This document shows, piece by piece, positions 53,949-62,998 of a stretch of 63,418 nucleotides of DNA. The notes under the pieces were generated by a model, which worked only from the letters and a program-made list of their open reading frames with translations, was not told the origin of the DNA and searched no databases. Every line of letters begins with the position of its first letter. The first letter of the stretch is position 1. The DNA comes from Hymenobacter sediminis (GTDB lineage: Bacteria > Bacteroidota > Bacteroidia > Cytophagales > Hymenobacteraceae): the NCBI RefSeq assembly GCF_003231285.1, contig NZ_QKNS01000013.1, positions 1 through 63,418 of the forward strand, in the 5' to 3' direction. Both the position numbers and the translations under genes were made by a program.

Positions 53949-55931
53949 ATGAGAGCACTCTTACTTGTTCGTTGGCTACTCTTACTGCCTCTGTTAGTAT
54001 GCGTTGGCTGTGATAAGCCCGAAACGACGCCCTCTACTACCCATTCGATCCCACCAGGTATGACATCCGCACGTGTGGTGCATCTACTAGTAGACTCTAG
54101 CTTAGATATGCACAACACGCGCGTCTTCAGTACTGAAGACTCCTTGACCTTAGATCAACACACTAAGGGAGTGAAAGTTGTTCAAAATAAGGAGTCCTTG
54201 CTATTTATACTGGATAAAACGTCCCAAGAGATTCTAGCTGTTGTCCGCGTAGACAGCTCTCAGAAAGAAGTCAAAGTGAATGCTGCCACCGTCGCCCAGG
54301 GCCTTTGGGATCTGCTTCCCGCTTATACCTCGCTTTCGGAGAAACAACAAGCTCAGTTTGATAAAGACGTGCGCACTACACCCGCCTATTCGGCCTTTAC
54401 TGCTACCGTCCAGGACCTGCTCGTACGTAAGCAACCGATTTATGCCACCAGCCCCATATTTCTCTCCCAACTAATCACTTTAAACGGCTACATTCTTAAA
54501 ACATACTTAAACGATCCTTTTCCTACCGGGGGCACTGGACGTCGACCCACTGCCGATGACGACTTTACAGCTTGGATTGGGAATGAAAAAAAGGAGCTTG
54601 GGAATGAAATAAAAATGGCAGCTGTGTTCAATAATCAGCTTCGGAGCTATGTCAAGGCCACCTTTACGCCACTCAGGGGAGGTACGTCTAGCTCTATGAT
54701 GCTGGAGCCCCGTCCTTTTAACCTCACTGAGAAAGCAAGTCAAGCGGTAACAGGCATACCAGATAATAGCTATACACTACGGCTTAATCAGGAGGAAAAG
54801 GATGTTATGACCAAAAATCAGCACGAACTGGTGCTAAAGGCCGTGAACCTACTCGTAGGACAATTAGGGTTTAAGGGCAAAAGCGGTGCCTATAATGAAT
54901 GCATCAGTAGTATTACGCAGTCGGCGATCAAAGAAGTGAATGCTATGGTTTTCAAGGTAAGTGTACGCAACTCGACCAAGGGTATGCTACAGGATGCTTT
55001 TGAAAGTGCCAAAAGTATTACCTCGGATGCCATTAAGAACCCTTATTGTCGGCGGTCTATCTCGTATCAACGCACTATCATTCGTTTTGTGGCGGCAAAA
55101 ACGAACGTGTTTCTGCAGATGCTGGAGGTGAAAAACGCTATCGAAGAGTTTGGAGAGATGGTACCTTACGGGATCGCCTTGTGGTCGCCAATTAATTATG
55201 CTTCAAAACCGATGCAGCTCTATAAAGGTCAACACCTCGCAGCACGCCTAAAGGTGGAGCAGCAGAGCAGCCTGAAAAACAGCTACTCAGCCGGGGAGAA
55301 AATCTTCCCCGAGCTTCAACTTAGCGCTCAATCGTCTTATGCCAATTGGGAGAAAGCTGGGTTTACGGTTGAGTGGAAAATAGCGTCTGATAACGGCAGC
55401 ATAGCGCTAGCTGGTATTGCAGTGTCTTCGACTAAGACCCTACAAGATGGCAGTGCCGGAGTGGAGTGGACCCTACCAGCTAACCGATCGGGAGAAGCAC
55501 TTTTACTTGCTGACGTCAAAGACCAAGAGGGTGACGCGCTGGAAGGTAGCCCTATAATATTTAAAGTGCAGGTAACTTCAGGAATAGCAATACTCGGTAA
55601 ATGGCAAGTCGAGAGTATGATTTATAATTATTATAACAGCAGCGGGGACCTTATCGACTTCGATAAAGACGAGGATATAAAGTATATTGAATTCAAGGAA
55701 AATGATCAGGTTATACTTGTAGGGAAGAATACAGAAATAGATAGGGGTAAATACGCACTAGATATCATAAACAAGACAATTATTATTTCGGGCACTAGGG
55801 AAGACGACTATTCATTTAGATATAATATCAATAATTATTCTCCTACAGGCTTTGCACTAATAACAGGAAAAATATTTGACTATAATTCGGATGCTGCGTA
55901 TACGATAGTTAATATAATTCTAAAAAAATGA
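53949..55931 (+). CDS. Large lipoprotein with Ig-like and lipocalin-like C-terminal regions
   Basis: 660 residues. Signal MRALLLVRWLLLLPLLVCVGC with lipid Cys21. Residues about 60-420 are mostly helical with no recognised family. About 420-545 resembles a Big/Ig-like domain (VEWTLPANRSGEALLLADVKDQEGDALEG). The last 110 residues (GILGKWQVESMIY-like start at ILGKWQVESM) resemble the small lipocalin-like domains of Bacteroidota lipoproteins. The overall plan is shared with the lipoprotein at 58655, and both are AT-rich. Probably anchored in the outer membrane; function unknown. Confidence 0.7.
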   Translation: MRALLLVRWLLLLPLLVCVGCDKPETTPSTTHSIPPGMTSARVVHLLVDSSLDMHNTRVFSTEDSLTLDQHTKGVKVVQNKESLLFILDKTSQEILAVVRVDSSQKEVKVNAATVAQGLWDLLPAYTSLSEKQQAQFDKDVRTTPAYSAFTATVQDLLVRKQPIYATSPIFLSQLITLNGYILKTYLNDPFPTGGTGRRPTADDDFTAWIGNEKKELGNEIKMAAVFNNQLRSYVKATFTPLRGGTSSSMMLEPRPFNLTEKASQAVTGIPDNSYTLRLNQEEKDVMTKNQHELVLKAVNLLVGQLGFKGKSGAYNECISSITQSAIKEVNAMVFKVSVRNSTKGMLQDAFESAKSITSDAIKNPYCRRSISYQRTIIRFVAAKTNVFLQMLEVKNAIEEFGEMVPYGIALWSPINYASKPMQLYKGQHLAARLKVEQQSSLKNSYSAGEKIFPELQLSAQSSYANWEKAGFTVEWKIASDNGSIALAGIAVSSTKTLQDGSAGVEWTLPANRSGEALLLADVKDQEGDALEGSPIIFKVQVTSGIAILGKWQVESMIYNYYNSSGDLIDFDKDEDIKYIEFKENDQVILVGKNTEIDRGKYALDIINKTIIISGTREDDYSFRYNINNYSPTGFALITGKIFDYNSDAAYTIVNIILKK

Positions 55932-55967
55932 GCTGCATCACAAATCTTAAACTTAAAGGCTATGCGG

Positions 55968-56721
55968 GCGCTGGTCTAATGTAGGGTGAATCGGCGGTTA
56001 TGGTCGTTGATGCAGAGTAGCAAGCGGATGCGATGCATGGCCAGCGAGCGACTAAACGAGCAGGATCTGCGCACCAGCACGGCACAGCGCTGGCGGAGAG
56101 AACAGTTGACCGCTTCCACAATGCTAGTCTGCCCGCTGCCTTTTGGGCTGGGCCGGTGCGCAGCCGGCGGCAGCACTTGTCGGTAGGCCACCCACTCGTC
56201 TGTGTAGTACCACGTACCACTATGGTACTCGGCCGGTAGCGCCCGCCAGAGTCGAGGCGCCGTAGCCGTACCCCGCGTGCCCAGTACCCACGCGACAACG
56301 CGGCGGATGTAACGCTCCACGGCGAGCCACAGCCAGACCTTTCGGCGTTTACGGCCCACAAACGTCCACATTTCATCCAGTTTCAACACCCGGGGCCGGC
56401 TGGGCTTGGGGCGCGCTTGAGGCAGAGCCAGCGCTTTTTTTTGCCAGTTTGGCGACGGTCATGCGCGAGACGCTAGTGGCCCGCACAATGCCTCGTTGCG
56501 AGACGCGCTCTACCAAGAGCTTCTCGACCTGGGCATAGCGCGCCGCCTGAGCCGGAGCAGCGGGCTGAAAATAGCCTGGATGACCGCAACTGGTGCACTG
56601 ATACTTGGCGCTCCCGCCACTACTCCCGTTTTTGCGAACCTGTAGGCTCGAACAGCGACCACAGCTGTGATGAATCGTTACCATAAGAGCTATACGTATT
56701 CACCCTGTGTTAGGCCACCGC
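55968..56721 (-). mobile_element. IS1-type insertion sequence
   Basis: Imperfect terminal repeats, 55968-55991 and inverted 56698-56721, match at 19 of 24 positions (both contain AGGGTGAAT). The 754-bp length and two overlapping frames, InsA-like and InsB-like, are those of IS1. No target duplication was found by eye. Confidence 0.82.
55976..56684 (-). CDS. IS1-family transposase (two frames, shift at A8)
   Basis: The first frame (56684 down to 56373) encodes the InsA-type zinc finger (CGRCSSLQVRKNG ... YQCTSCGHPGYFQ) and helix-turn-helix. The second (to 55976) encodes the DDE domain (VLKLDEMWTFVGRKRRK, WYYTDEWVAYR, ending in CINDHNRRFTLH). They join at eight A on the minus strand (56435-56442). 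The InsB frame is +1 (or -2) relative to InsA, not -1 as in classic IS1, so slippage on the A-run or an altered run length is needed. The stop lies in the terminal repeat. Confidence 0.82.
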
Positions 56722-56732
56722 ACCTTCTTAAT

Positions 56733-56978
56733 CTATCGAACACTCTTTATCAGCCTCATAAGCTGCTTGTAAACTTCAGTAGTCAACGAGTGGCGCTGCT
56801 GCACGAACTGCTGAAACGCTTGCTCCAAGTGCTGCTTGAACATCTCTAGGTTTAGGCCCTTATGCACAAATTTTCGCTCCACCAAAATTTCGTGCTCCTG
56901 CTTAACCTCACGCTCTGTAACTTTTAGTAATTCGTGCTTTTTCTTCCGTTGCTGAATGACAACAAAAAAGTCCTGCAA
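56733..56978 (-). CDS. Small coiled-coil-like protein
   Basis: 81 residues, highly charged and helical (VIQQRKKKHELLKVTEREVKQEHEILVERK; FKQHLEQAFQQFVQQRHSL). The stop lies 12 bp outside the IS1 end, so the insertion did not cut it, though the gene may have been longer in an ancestor. It follows the W-repeat gene on the same strand, 40 bp away, and could be the second gene of that operon. No family recognised. Confidence 0.45.
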   Translation of the reverse strand: MQDFFVVIQQRKKKHELLKVTEREVKQEHEILVERKFVHKGLNLEMFKQHLEQAFQQFVQQRHSLTTEVYKQLMRLIKSVR

Positions 56979-57017
56979 AACCGGCCTTTTGTCCCTGCTG
57001 CCTTGCTTTCAGATTAC

Positions 57018-58079
57018 TTAACTATAGAGTCGTTTTTCATTATTCTGAATCAGTTCCCAGCCTGAGAGCTTTACTTCCTCCTCCTCTAATGGATAGTCAC
57101 TGTAGCGTTTCCAGTAAGTGTAGATAACCCTGCTTTCAGAGAGTTGCTTATGGACTAGTCCTATGAAAGGCTGGGACATATAGGCACAAGCGGCCACATT
57201 CCAGATATCAACCTTCTCGATAAACTCTTTCAAACCGGTATCCCAGCGAATACCGCTGTTATGAGATATGGAAAAAGGCTTTAAGTGAGTATAGCTCCCT
57301 CCTCGCAGGTATTTCAGATAGTTCACCTGGTTTTGCCATGTCCATCTATCCTCATAGGTTTTCAGCAATTGTCGATTCCAAGGGAGGCCAGAATTGCCGC
57401 TGAGCAACTGCCAGTTCCACTTATCAGCATACCGGTCAATAAGTTCTGGAGTCCAAGGTATATCAGTGCGTAGGCATAAGGACTGGAAGCCAATTCTATC
57501 TCTAAAGTGGTCAATCAGGTGTTCATCCCAAATGATTGATTCGTTTAGTGCCAGTTGCGACCAATTCCATCTATCTGCGAATTCCTCTAATAACTCAATC
57601 GACCAAGGCAAGTCAGTGCGTTGACTTAAACTCAATTTGGCAGGCACCGAGAAATATTCACGCGTAGGCCCAGCATATACATAGTAGGTATGGTCTACCC
57701 TGAAATTGATTTTATCAGCGTGCTTCCGGATAAAATTGAGGCTTATATTTTGTATTCTATTAGTTGCGAACGTCCAGAATGAGTCATTGTCAAAAGGCAT
57801 TATATCTGCAACAGACTCCTCTGGCCACTCACCCTTTTCAGATGGTTCCTTTAAAACTTCCCAATCTATTTCCTTTATGTAATCACCCTGCGCTCTTATG
57901 AATGGCAGAATGTTCGGCGCGGTTACATAAGCTTTGAATTCATCCTTTCTAACAGCTACCCATCCTATATCGGCTGGCCCTGTGTGAGGCCTGTTCCAAA
58001 GGTCACCAGAGTTAAATTTAATGTAGTCCGGATGCTGAAGTACGTTCGGCTTCAGAAAGACTGTCAATGCTCTTGACAT
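57018..58079 (-). CDS. W-repeat protein of Bacteroidota type, unknown
   Basis: 353 residues, no signal peptide. The central part has at least three tandem repeats of about 26 residues with the pattern W-W-x-L-x-x-N-x-x-[IL]-P-W-x-x-x-L-[IL]-x-x-[YF]-x-D-[RK]-W-x-W: LPWSIELLEEFADRWNWSQL, IPWTPELIDRYADKWNWQLL, LPWNRQLLKTYEDRWTW. Repeats of this look are frequent in Bacteroidota hypothetical proteins of unknown role. Base composition is AT-rich compared with the left half of the plasmid. Confidence 0.75.
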   Translation of the reverse strand: MSRALTVFLKPNVLQHPDYIKFNSGDLWNRPHTGPADIGWVAVRKDEFKAYVTAPNILPFIRAQGDYIKEIDWEVLKEPSEKGEWPEESVADIMPFDNDSFWTFATNRIQNISLNFIRKHADKINFRVDHTYYVYAGPTREYFSVPAKLSLSQRTDLPWSIELLEEFADRWNWSQLALNESIIWDEHLIDHFRDRIGFQSLCLRTDIPWTPELIDRYADKWNWQLLSGNSGLPWNRQLLKTYEDRWTWQNQVNYLKYLRGGSYTHLKPFSISHNSGIRWDTGLKEFIEKVDIWNVAACAYMSQPFIGLVHKQLSESRVIYTYWKRYSDYPLEEEEVKLSGWELIQNNEKRLYS

Positions 58080-58411
58080 AGATTAAGCTGATTAAGGCTG
58101 CTAAAAATACCTTAATCAACTAAAACTGCGTCTATGATTTAACCCACAGCAGATCTTTCAGGCACGTGGTGTAAGCTGGTGTTTTTCATGCTGCTTTCGC
58201 CGCCCAGGGTGCCACTTCCAGGCCTGGGGCCGGTACCGCCGTGGCCAGGCACACGGTATTCTTGCCAAAGCGCCCGTTTCCTGAGATACCCTACACCCAC
58301 TACAATCCGCCGCCACAGCCCTAACGGAAATTTCTGTTCTTACTCTTGCGCTACCCCTACGACAACGAATACTATGACCAGCAGCACCGCTAATGTGCTC
58401 ACCATATAAAC
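58080..58411 (+). other. Gene-free stretch with remnant of a plus-strand gene
   Basis: No intact gene. Around 58275-58393 one plus frame reads PFPEIPYTHYNPPPQP, then after a stop LRYPYDNEYYDQQHR and TAA, just before a terminator. This looks like the tail of a decayed gene; the family is unknown. Confidence 0.4.
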
Positions 58412-58446
58412 AAAAAGCCCCGGCGCATCGGCGCGGGGCCTTTTTG
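58412..58446 (+). terminator. GC-rich terminator
   Basis: AAAAAGCCCCGGCGC, a short loop, then GCGCGGGGCC and TTTTT form a near-perfect hairpin with one slipped base. It follows the decayed gene tail. From there to 58654 the DNA is AT-rich promoter-like sequence. Confidence 0.75.
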
Positions 58447-58654
58447 TTATCAGTAAGTCGTGCGGGCGTCTATCCCTTGGTTCTCATCGTAACCGCCGAA
58501 TCAAGTAAGGATTCGGAATATATTCATGAGTAGCCCACCAAATTCAATTATAACTAGTTGAAGTAGTGATAATTATATTTAAATTAGTGTAGAGCAGTTC
58601 AAGATAGGGGCACCCTCAATGGTTAACGGCTCTTGATAACTAAACACCACTGGT

Positions 58655-60712
58655 ATGCAGAGAAATTTACATACTATTGTCTTAACAGCTTTCCTGCTGT
58701 TGTTTGTAGCCTTCTTGACTACCTGTAGCGAGAAGCGTACCACTGAACCGGTTGTGCCTGCTGGGCTTAATCAAGTGGAACTTGCTGGCGATATAATGCT
58801 GCCAACTGGCATTTTGATCGATCTAAATACCTTATCCATTGTTTCTCCTGTAAGTGAAGGAACAATTCAGGCAGGTAGATATAAAGTTAAAACGCTAAAG
58901 GACAAGTTTACCACGCAGTTCGTAGCAAATAGTGCTGATAAGCCATTATTGCTAGGGTATAGCTACCCAGGTCAAACAGATATGACCATTAGTACCCGCT
59001 CGACGGTATTGGGTTTAGTTATGAATATGCCTGCCGTTTTTTCGTTGACATCGCAAGCTAAACTTGACTTGATCAACCGAACCTTAACGGATGCTAATTT
59101 TAATGAAACAGTGCAAGAGGTGGAAAACGTGCTCCGCCGTGGAGGTTCGTTACTAGATAATAATAACACCGCTCTAAAATCAAAGCTCGAAATATTACTT
59201 GGCAATGTCGCCAAGCGAGGGAATGGAACAGCAACCCGACCAGTGCGTATCTTTCGTGTTGGAAGAAAGCTCACATTTGTCAACTCAGGCGTTGCCCATG
59301 GCTGTGAAATTGGGATCTATAAAGACGGTCAGCGTGTTGCTGGCAATTTTTTAGGAGGTTATCAAGTATTCGTTACTTCTCTGGGCCAAGTAGCAGAGTT
59401 CAGAGAAGATAAGCCTACTAAGCCTATTGAATACGAATATACTTTCCCGTCAGAAGGCAAATACGACATCGTAATTCGAACTGGTAAGCCGGGTACACTT
59501 GACGGTACTGACGAAGCCCTGAAAGCACAACTTCAAAACACGCAAAATGGAGTCGTAATGCTATTTCAAGCGGCCGTACCAATCCTCAATACAGATCGAG
59601 AGGACGGTACCCCGCCTAATTGTGCATTAGCTTTTAGAAAGACCATCTTGAATTTGATGTCTGCTGGAATAGACCTAAATCAAGCCAAGGATGCCGCTAG
59701 TTTACAGCGTCTATTAATAGATGTATTGTGGTTAGTTACCGATGTGACGAAAGATATAGCCGTGCAGTGCTCAGTTGAAAAATTAAAAGAGTCAAATTTC
59801 TTAAAGTTCTTTTCAAACACCTTGGATTTCTTAGGTAAGCTAGGAAACGTAGCAAATGCGACTGCTATGACATACCACTGGATGAGCAGTCTAAGTGCGC
59901 AAGACACCTGCTATCAAGTAACTGCTACAGATGTTAGTGCTTGTACATTGCAGCGGATAATAGCTGTGTCGGGAAATTATCAGCCGGGTGTGCCCAGACA
60001 GCGTTTGGATAAGCCTATTCGGGTTCAGGTGCTTGGACTTGATGGGAAACCTCTGCAAGGAGCAACAGTATTCTTTACTCCACTAAGCGGAAATGGCGTC
60101 GCTCAACCCGCAAGTACTATTACTGGCGCAGACGGTTATGCTCAATGTGGTTGGACCTTAGGAGATAGCAACACGCCAGTGCAACACCTAAACGTAGTTG
60201 CTAAGACAGTTGGGGAGCAAATTATCGAACCAAGCCCTTTAGACTTTAACACAGGTCCCCCACCCGCTCCTGCTGACGGTCATCCTGATTACCCATGCGT
60301 ATCGAGTACTCATATTCCATTATTGACAGGAGGAGCTTCAGGAGATAAAATCTGGCATTTAGTTACGCATACGGCGCATTTCACTAGTGGTAAGGTTTTA
60401 ACTATCAAACCTGAGCCAGGTTGTGACATGCAGTACAAGTTTGTGTTTGATAAGGCAAAAGGTTTTCCTGGAGTACACGCCACTAGTGCAAACCACGTGA
60501 TCATTGATGATACTAACTATTACCGTTGCATACAAGGAGGAAAAATGGGATGGAGTTCACAGATTTGTGAAGATGTTTTAACGATGGGGAGTCGCATACG
60601 TATTGGTGGTAACAGTGGTGGATCAATTACATCTATTAGTCCAACTAGCTTAGTGATCACTTGTAGACACCCTTATACTGCGTATTATGAAGTGCTTACC
60701 TTCCGGAGCTAG
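58655..60712 (+). CDS. Large lipoprotein with Ig-like domain
   Basis: 685 residues. Signal MQRNLHTIVLTAFLLLFVAF then LTTC, lipid Cys24. A short beta region, then a helical part to about 420. An Ig/Big_1-like domain lies at about 440-520 (RLDKPIRVQVLGLDGKPLQGATVFFTPLSG ... GADGYAQCGWTLG). The C-terminal 140 residues are Cys- and Gly-containing beta structure. It shares size, lipoprotein start and an Ig-like domain after a helical part with the protein at 53949, so they may be distant relatives. AT-rich. Function unknown. Confidence 0.7.
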   Translation: MQRNLHTIVLTAFLLLFVAFLTTCSEKRTTEPVVPAGLNQVELAGDIMLPTGILIDLNTLSIVSPVSEGTIQAGRYKVKTLKDKFTTQFVANSADKPLLLGYSYPGQTDMTISTRSTVLGLVMNMPAVFSLTSQAKLDLINRTLTDANFNETVQEVENVLRRGGSLLDNNNTALKSKLEILLGNVAKRGNGTATRPVRIFRVGRKLTFVNSGVAHGCEIGIYKDGQRVAGNFLGGYQVFVTSLGQVAEFREDKPTKPIEYEYTFPSEGKYDIVIRTGKPGTLDGTDEALKAQLQNTQNGVVMLFQAAVPILNTDREDGTPPNCALAFRKTILNLMSAGIDLNQAKDAASLQRLLIDVLWLVTDVTKDIAVQCSVEKLKESNFLKFFSNTLDFLGKLGNVANATAMTYHWMSSLSAQDTCYQVTATDVSACTLQRIIAVSGNYQPGVPRQRLDKPIRVQVLGLDGKPLQGATVFFTPLSGNGVAQPASTITGADGYAQCGWTLGDSNTPVQHLNVVAKTVGEQIIEPSPLDFNTGPPPAPADGHPDYPCVSSTHIPLLTGGASGDKIWHLVTHTAHFTSGKVLTIKPEPGCDMQYKFVFDKAKGFPGVHATSANHVIIDDTNYYRCIQGGKMGWSSQICEDVLTMGSRIRIGGNSGGSITSISPTSLVITCRHPYTAYYEVLTFRS

Positions 60713-60994
60713 GACAGATCGGAAGTTGTGTTAGTGCCCGTATAGGGGTTCATTTAGTAAATGGACAAATCCTACGCCAAATAGCAGCGGCAATTTCAAT
60801 AGGTCAGTTGTTGAACATGAAACGAGTCATTAATTGGTAAGACGCCTAAAAGAAGCGTTTTTAGAAGCTAATTAATAACTTATGCAAAGGCAGTACTAAC
60901 AGCTCACTGAATGTACGTTTTCTAGTACGACCATTCGGAAACTGAATGTCGATATCCTGCTACAACTTATTTCAGGACGACACAAGCAGCCGAC

Positions 60995-61429
60995 TTGTAC
61001 AGTGAAACGAAGGTTATCAAACGCTTCATTAACGAGAGCAAACACGACCGTTATATCCAATTCAGTGCCTCCTCGAAGAATAGAAACAAGTTTATTGCTG
61101 ACCTATCGCGTGTTGGCTTCCTCCGGGAAGGAGCATTTGATAAAGTCGAGGGGATAGAAGAACAAGTGATCCGAAAAGCGCTTCAGCTGCAAGGCATAAC
61201 CAGCAGCACCTGTTATGTTATCAGCGAAAACAAAAGTATTGATACCCGTACACTGACTATAAGCGAAGCCATACGAGCGACTGTGGGGCATAGAATGGGA
61301 ACGCTTCTAGTTTTCGGTGATGCAGACTTGGTTTACCTAGTTTTCGGTGATGCAGACTTGGTTTACTATGAGTGTGATACCATGAACATTCGCTACATCA
61401 GCAGACTCGCACTCAGTAAGCATAAATAG
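60995..61429 (+). CDS. Small unknown protein, possibly 5'-truncated, with internal duplication
   Basis: About 144 residues if read from TTG 60995. No ATG is in frame, and the frame is open back to about 60926, so the N-terminus may be lost. The sequence looks like a real protein (VIKRFINESKHDRYIQFSAS; FIADLSRVGFLREGAFDKVEG). Near the C-terminus LVFGDADLVY occurs twice in a row, the product of a 30-bp tandem duplication. No family recognised; AT-rich and alone. Confidence 0.5.
   Translation: MYSETKVIKRFINESKHDRYIQFSASSKNRNKFIADLSRVGFLREGAFDKVEGIEEQVIRKALQLQGITSSTCYVISENKSIDTRTLTISEAIRATVGHRMGTLLVFGDADLVYLVFGDADLVYYECDTMNIRYISRLALSKHK
61307..61366 (+). repeat. Perfect 30-bp tandem duplication
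   Basis: Two identical 30-bp units (61307-61336, 61337-61366), in frame inside the preceding gene, add ten residues. The identity suggests a recent slippage event. Confidence 0.97.
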
Positions 61430-61680
61430 AACTTAGGGGATAGAAAAGACGTGTAACTAATACCTTGTTGTTCTTGATTTGAGTCATTTACATAATATAA
61501 ATTCTCGGAATATCCTTGGAAAAGTGGTAGGGTATTGGCTGGCACTGCTGCCACACGTATGATGGTATATTTTTAGGATGGGTCCTTCTGATAGGGTTCC
61601 GTTTCTTAAGGCAACGCGTCAAGTGCGAGCCATGCCATTGCCCTTTGATGAATAGTATTTAAAATTATGGGGGCTATCGT

Positions 61681-62196
61681 ATGCCAAAGCTACCTCGTGA
61701 GCATCTGGTAAGTATGCGTCCCTTTCTCGGTTTCTCGTTCGTCTTTCTGCTCTTGGCCAGTGGGCCTACGCTCGGCCAAACCCATTCGGCACCGACAGGC
61801 CCGGACAATGCGGCTTGGTTGGACAGTGTGCAACACCTCTCGTTGCCCCAGCAAGTCGCTGCCGTGCGGCGGCGCGCGTGGCGCGATACGCTGCTGGCCC
61901 CCTATCAAACGCCAGTGTGTGGGATGGGCGTAGCCACTACCCCGGGCCGCGAAGCGTCCGCTCGGAAGTTGCCCGCTTCCCCGAAGCCAGCTGGTTTCCC
62001 CCTGGTCTATGTGGTCAATGGGCAGGCGTTCTATCACAACGATGCAGCCACGGTTCGCCAGTGGCAATGTCTGTTGCGCCACCAGCCTATCAGGCAGGTG
62101 ACGCTCCTGCGCGACGAGACGGCGATGGCCCTCTATGGCTCGCGAGCGGCCTATGGGGTCGTGGTCTTATCCAGTACGAAGGTAAAACGCCGTTAA
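61681..62196 (+). CDS. Small secreted protein with TonB-plug-like motif
   Basis: 171 residues. A signal peptide (PFLGFSFVFLLLASGPTLGQ) begins properly at M12, so the true start may be 61714. The last 45 residues (QVTLLRDETAMALYGSRAAYGVVVL) copy the plug-domain signature of SusC-type TonB-dependent receptors, ALYGSRAAxGVV, with the preceding VVNGQAFYHND like their Ig/plug junction. No barrel follows. It may be a stand-alone plug-like periplasmic protein, as occurs in some Bacteroidota, or a receptor fragment. Confidence 0.65.
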   Translation: MPKLPREHLVSMRPFLGFSFVFLLLASGPTLGQTHSAPTGPDNAAWLDSVQHLSLPQQVAAVRRRAWRDTLLAPYQTPVCGMGVATTPGREASARKLPASPKPAGFPLVYVVNGQAFYHNDAATVRQWQCLLRHQPIRQVTLLRDETAMALYGSRAAYGVVVLSSTKVKRR

Positions 62197-62452
62197 TATC
62201 GAGCAGGATGCTAGCACCTAACGTCAGTCCTCTTCGGGCTTAGCAGGTTATATATCCCAACTCCTATACTCCAATACTGGCGGGTACTGCCCAGCCCCAG
62301 CTGTTCTGTTGAAGCCGCTGCTCCCTAACCCCGTGGGGCAACCTACTTTATCCCTATCCTATCAAGGGACATAGTATTCATCCAACTCTTGGGAATAGGG
62401 TGCTTGCTCCTTGCCGTTATGATGGCGATTAGGTTAACCGTATGAATAGACC

Positions 62453-62776
62453 TTGGCCGGGAGGGCGGGTAACCTCGGCCGGGCCGACGGCCCGAGCGCG
62501 GGGGCTGCTTTCCACTCCCCCTCGGGCGTGGCCGTAGATAGGAAGGGAATGGTCTACGTGGCTGACTCGGATAACGGCGCCATCCGCCTCATTACCCTAG
62601 CAGGGGTGGTGAGCAAGCTGGTCGGCCCGTCCCACGCCAAAGGCAGCACCGACGTCCCGGGCGCGGCGGCTCGCTTTAACTACCCGGTGGGCCTACCAAT
62701 AGGCGTAGCCGTGGGTGCGGCAGGTACCGTGTATGTGGCTGACCGACATAACCACACCATCCGGGCGATGAAGTAG
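62453..62776 (+). pseudogene. NHL-repeat protein fragment
   Basis: About 107 codons beginning without a proper start (TTG) encode two NHL propeller blades (SPSGVAVDRKGMVYVADSDNGAIRLIT; IGVAVGAAGTVYVADRHNHTIR). Full-length proteins have many more, so this is a C-terminal remnant. No signal peptide. Confidence 0.7.
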
Positions 62777-62998
62777 CAAGAGATAGTTGGCCTGAAGCGC
62801 CAGCATCGCCTGCCACCCACCTGGGGCCGCCTCACCCTCCACCCCGTGTTCCAGCAGCAGCAGAGCCTATGCTCTCCAGCGCACACATGGTCAGCACACT
62901 TGGAAATAACCTTTTCATGCCACTAGGATGGTGGGAGCGCACGCCACACCTTTGCGGCCAAAACGTCAATAGCTCAATATTTATTTGTTCCTACTTTT

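Noticed and set aside
58179..58409. 76-codon plus-strand frame
   Set aside because: The protein-like reading is in another frame and broken by a stop; treated as a gene remnant instead.
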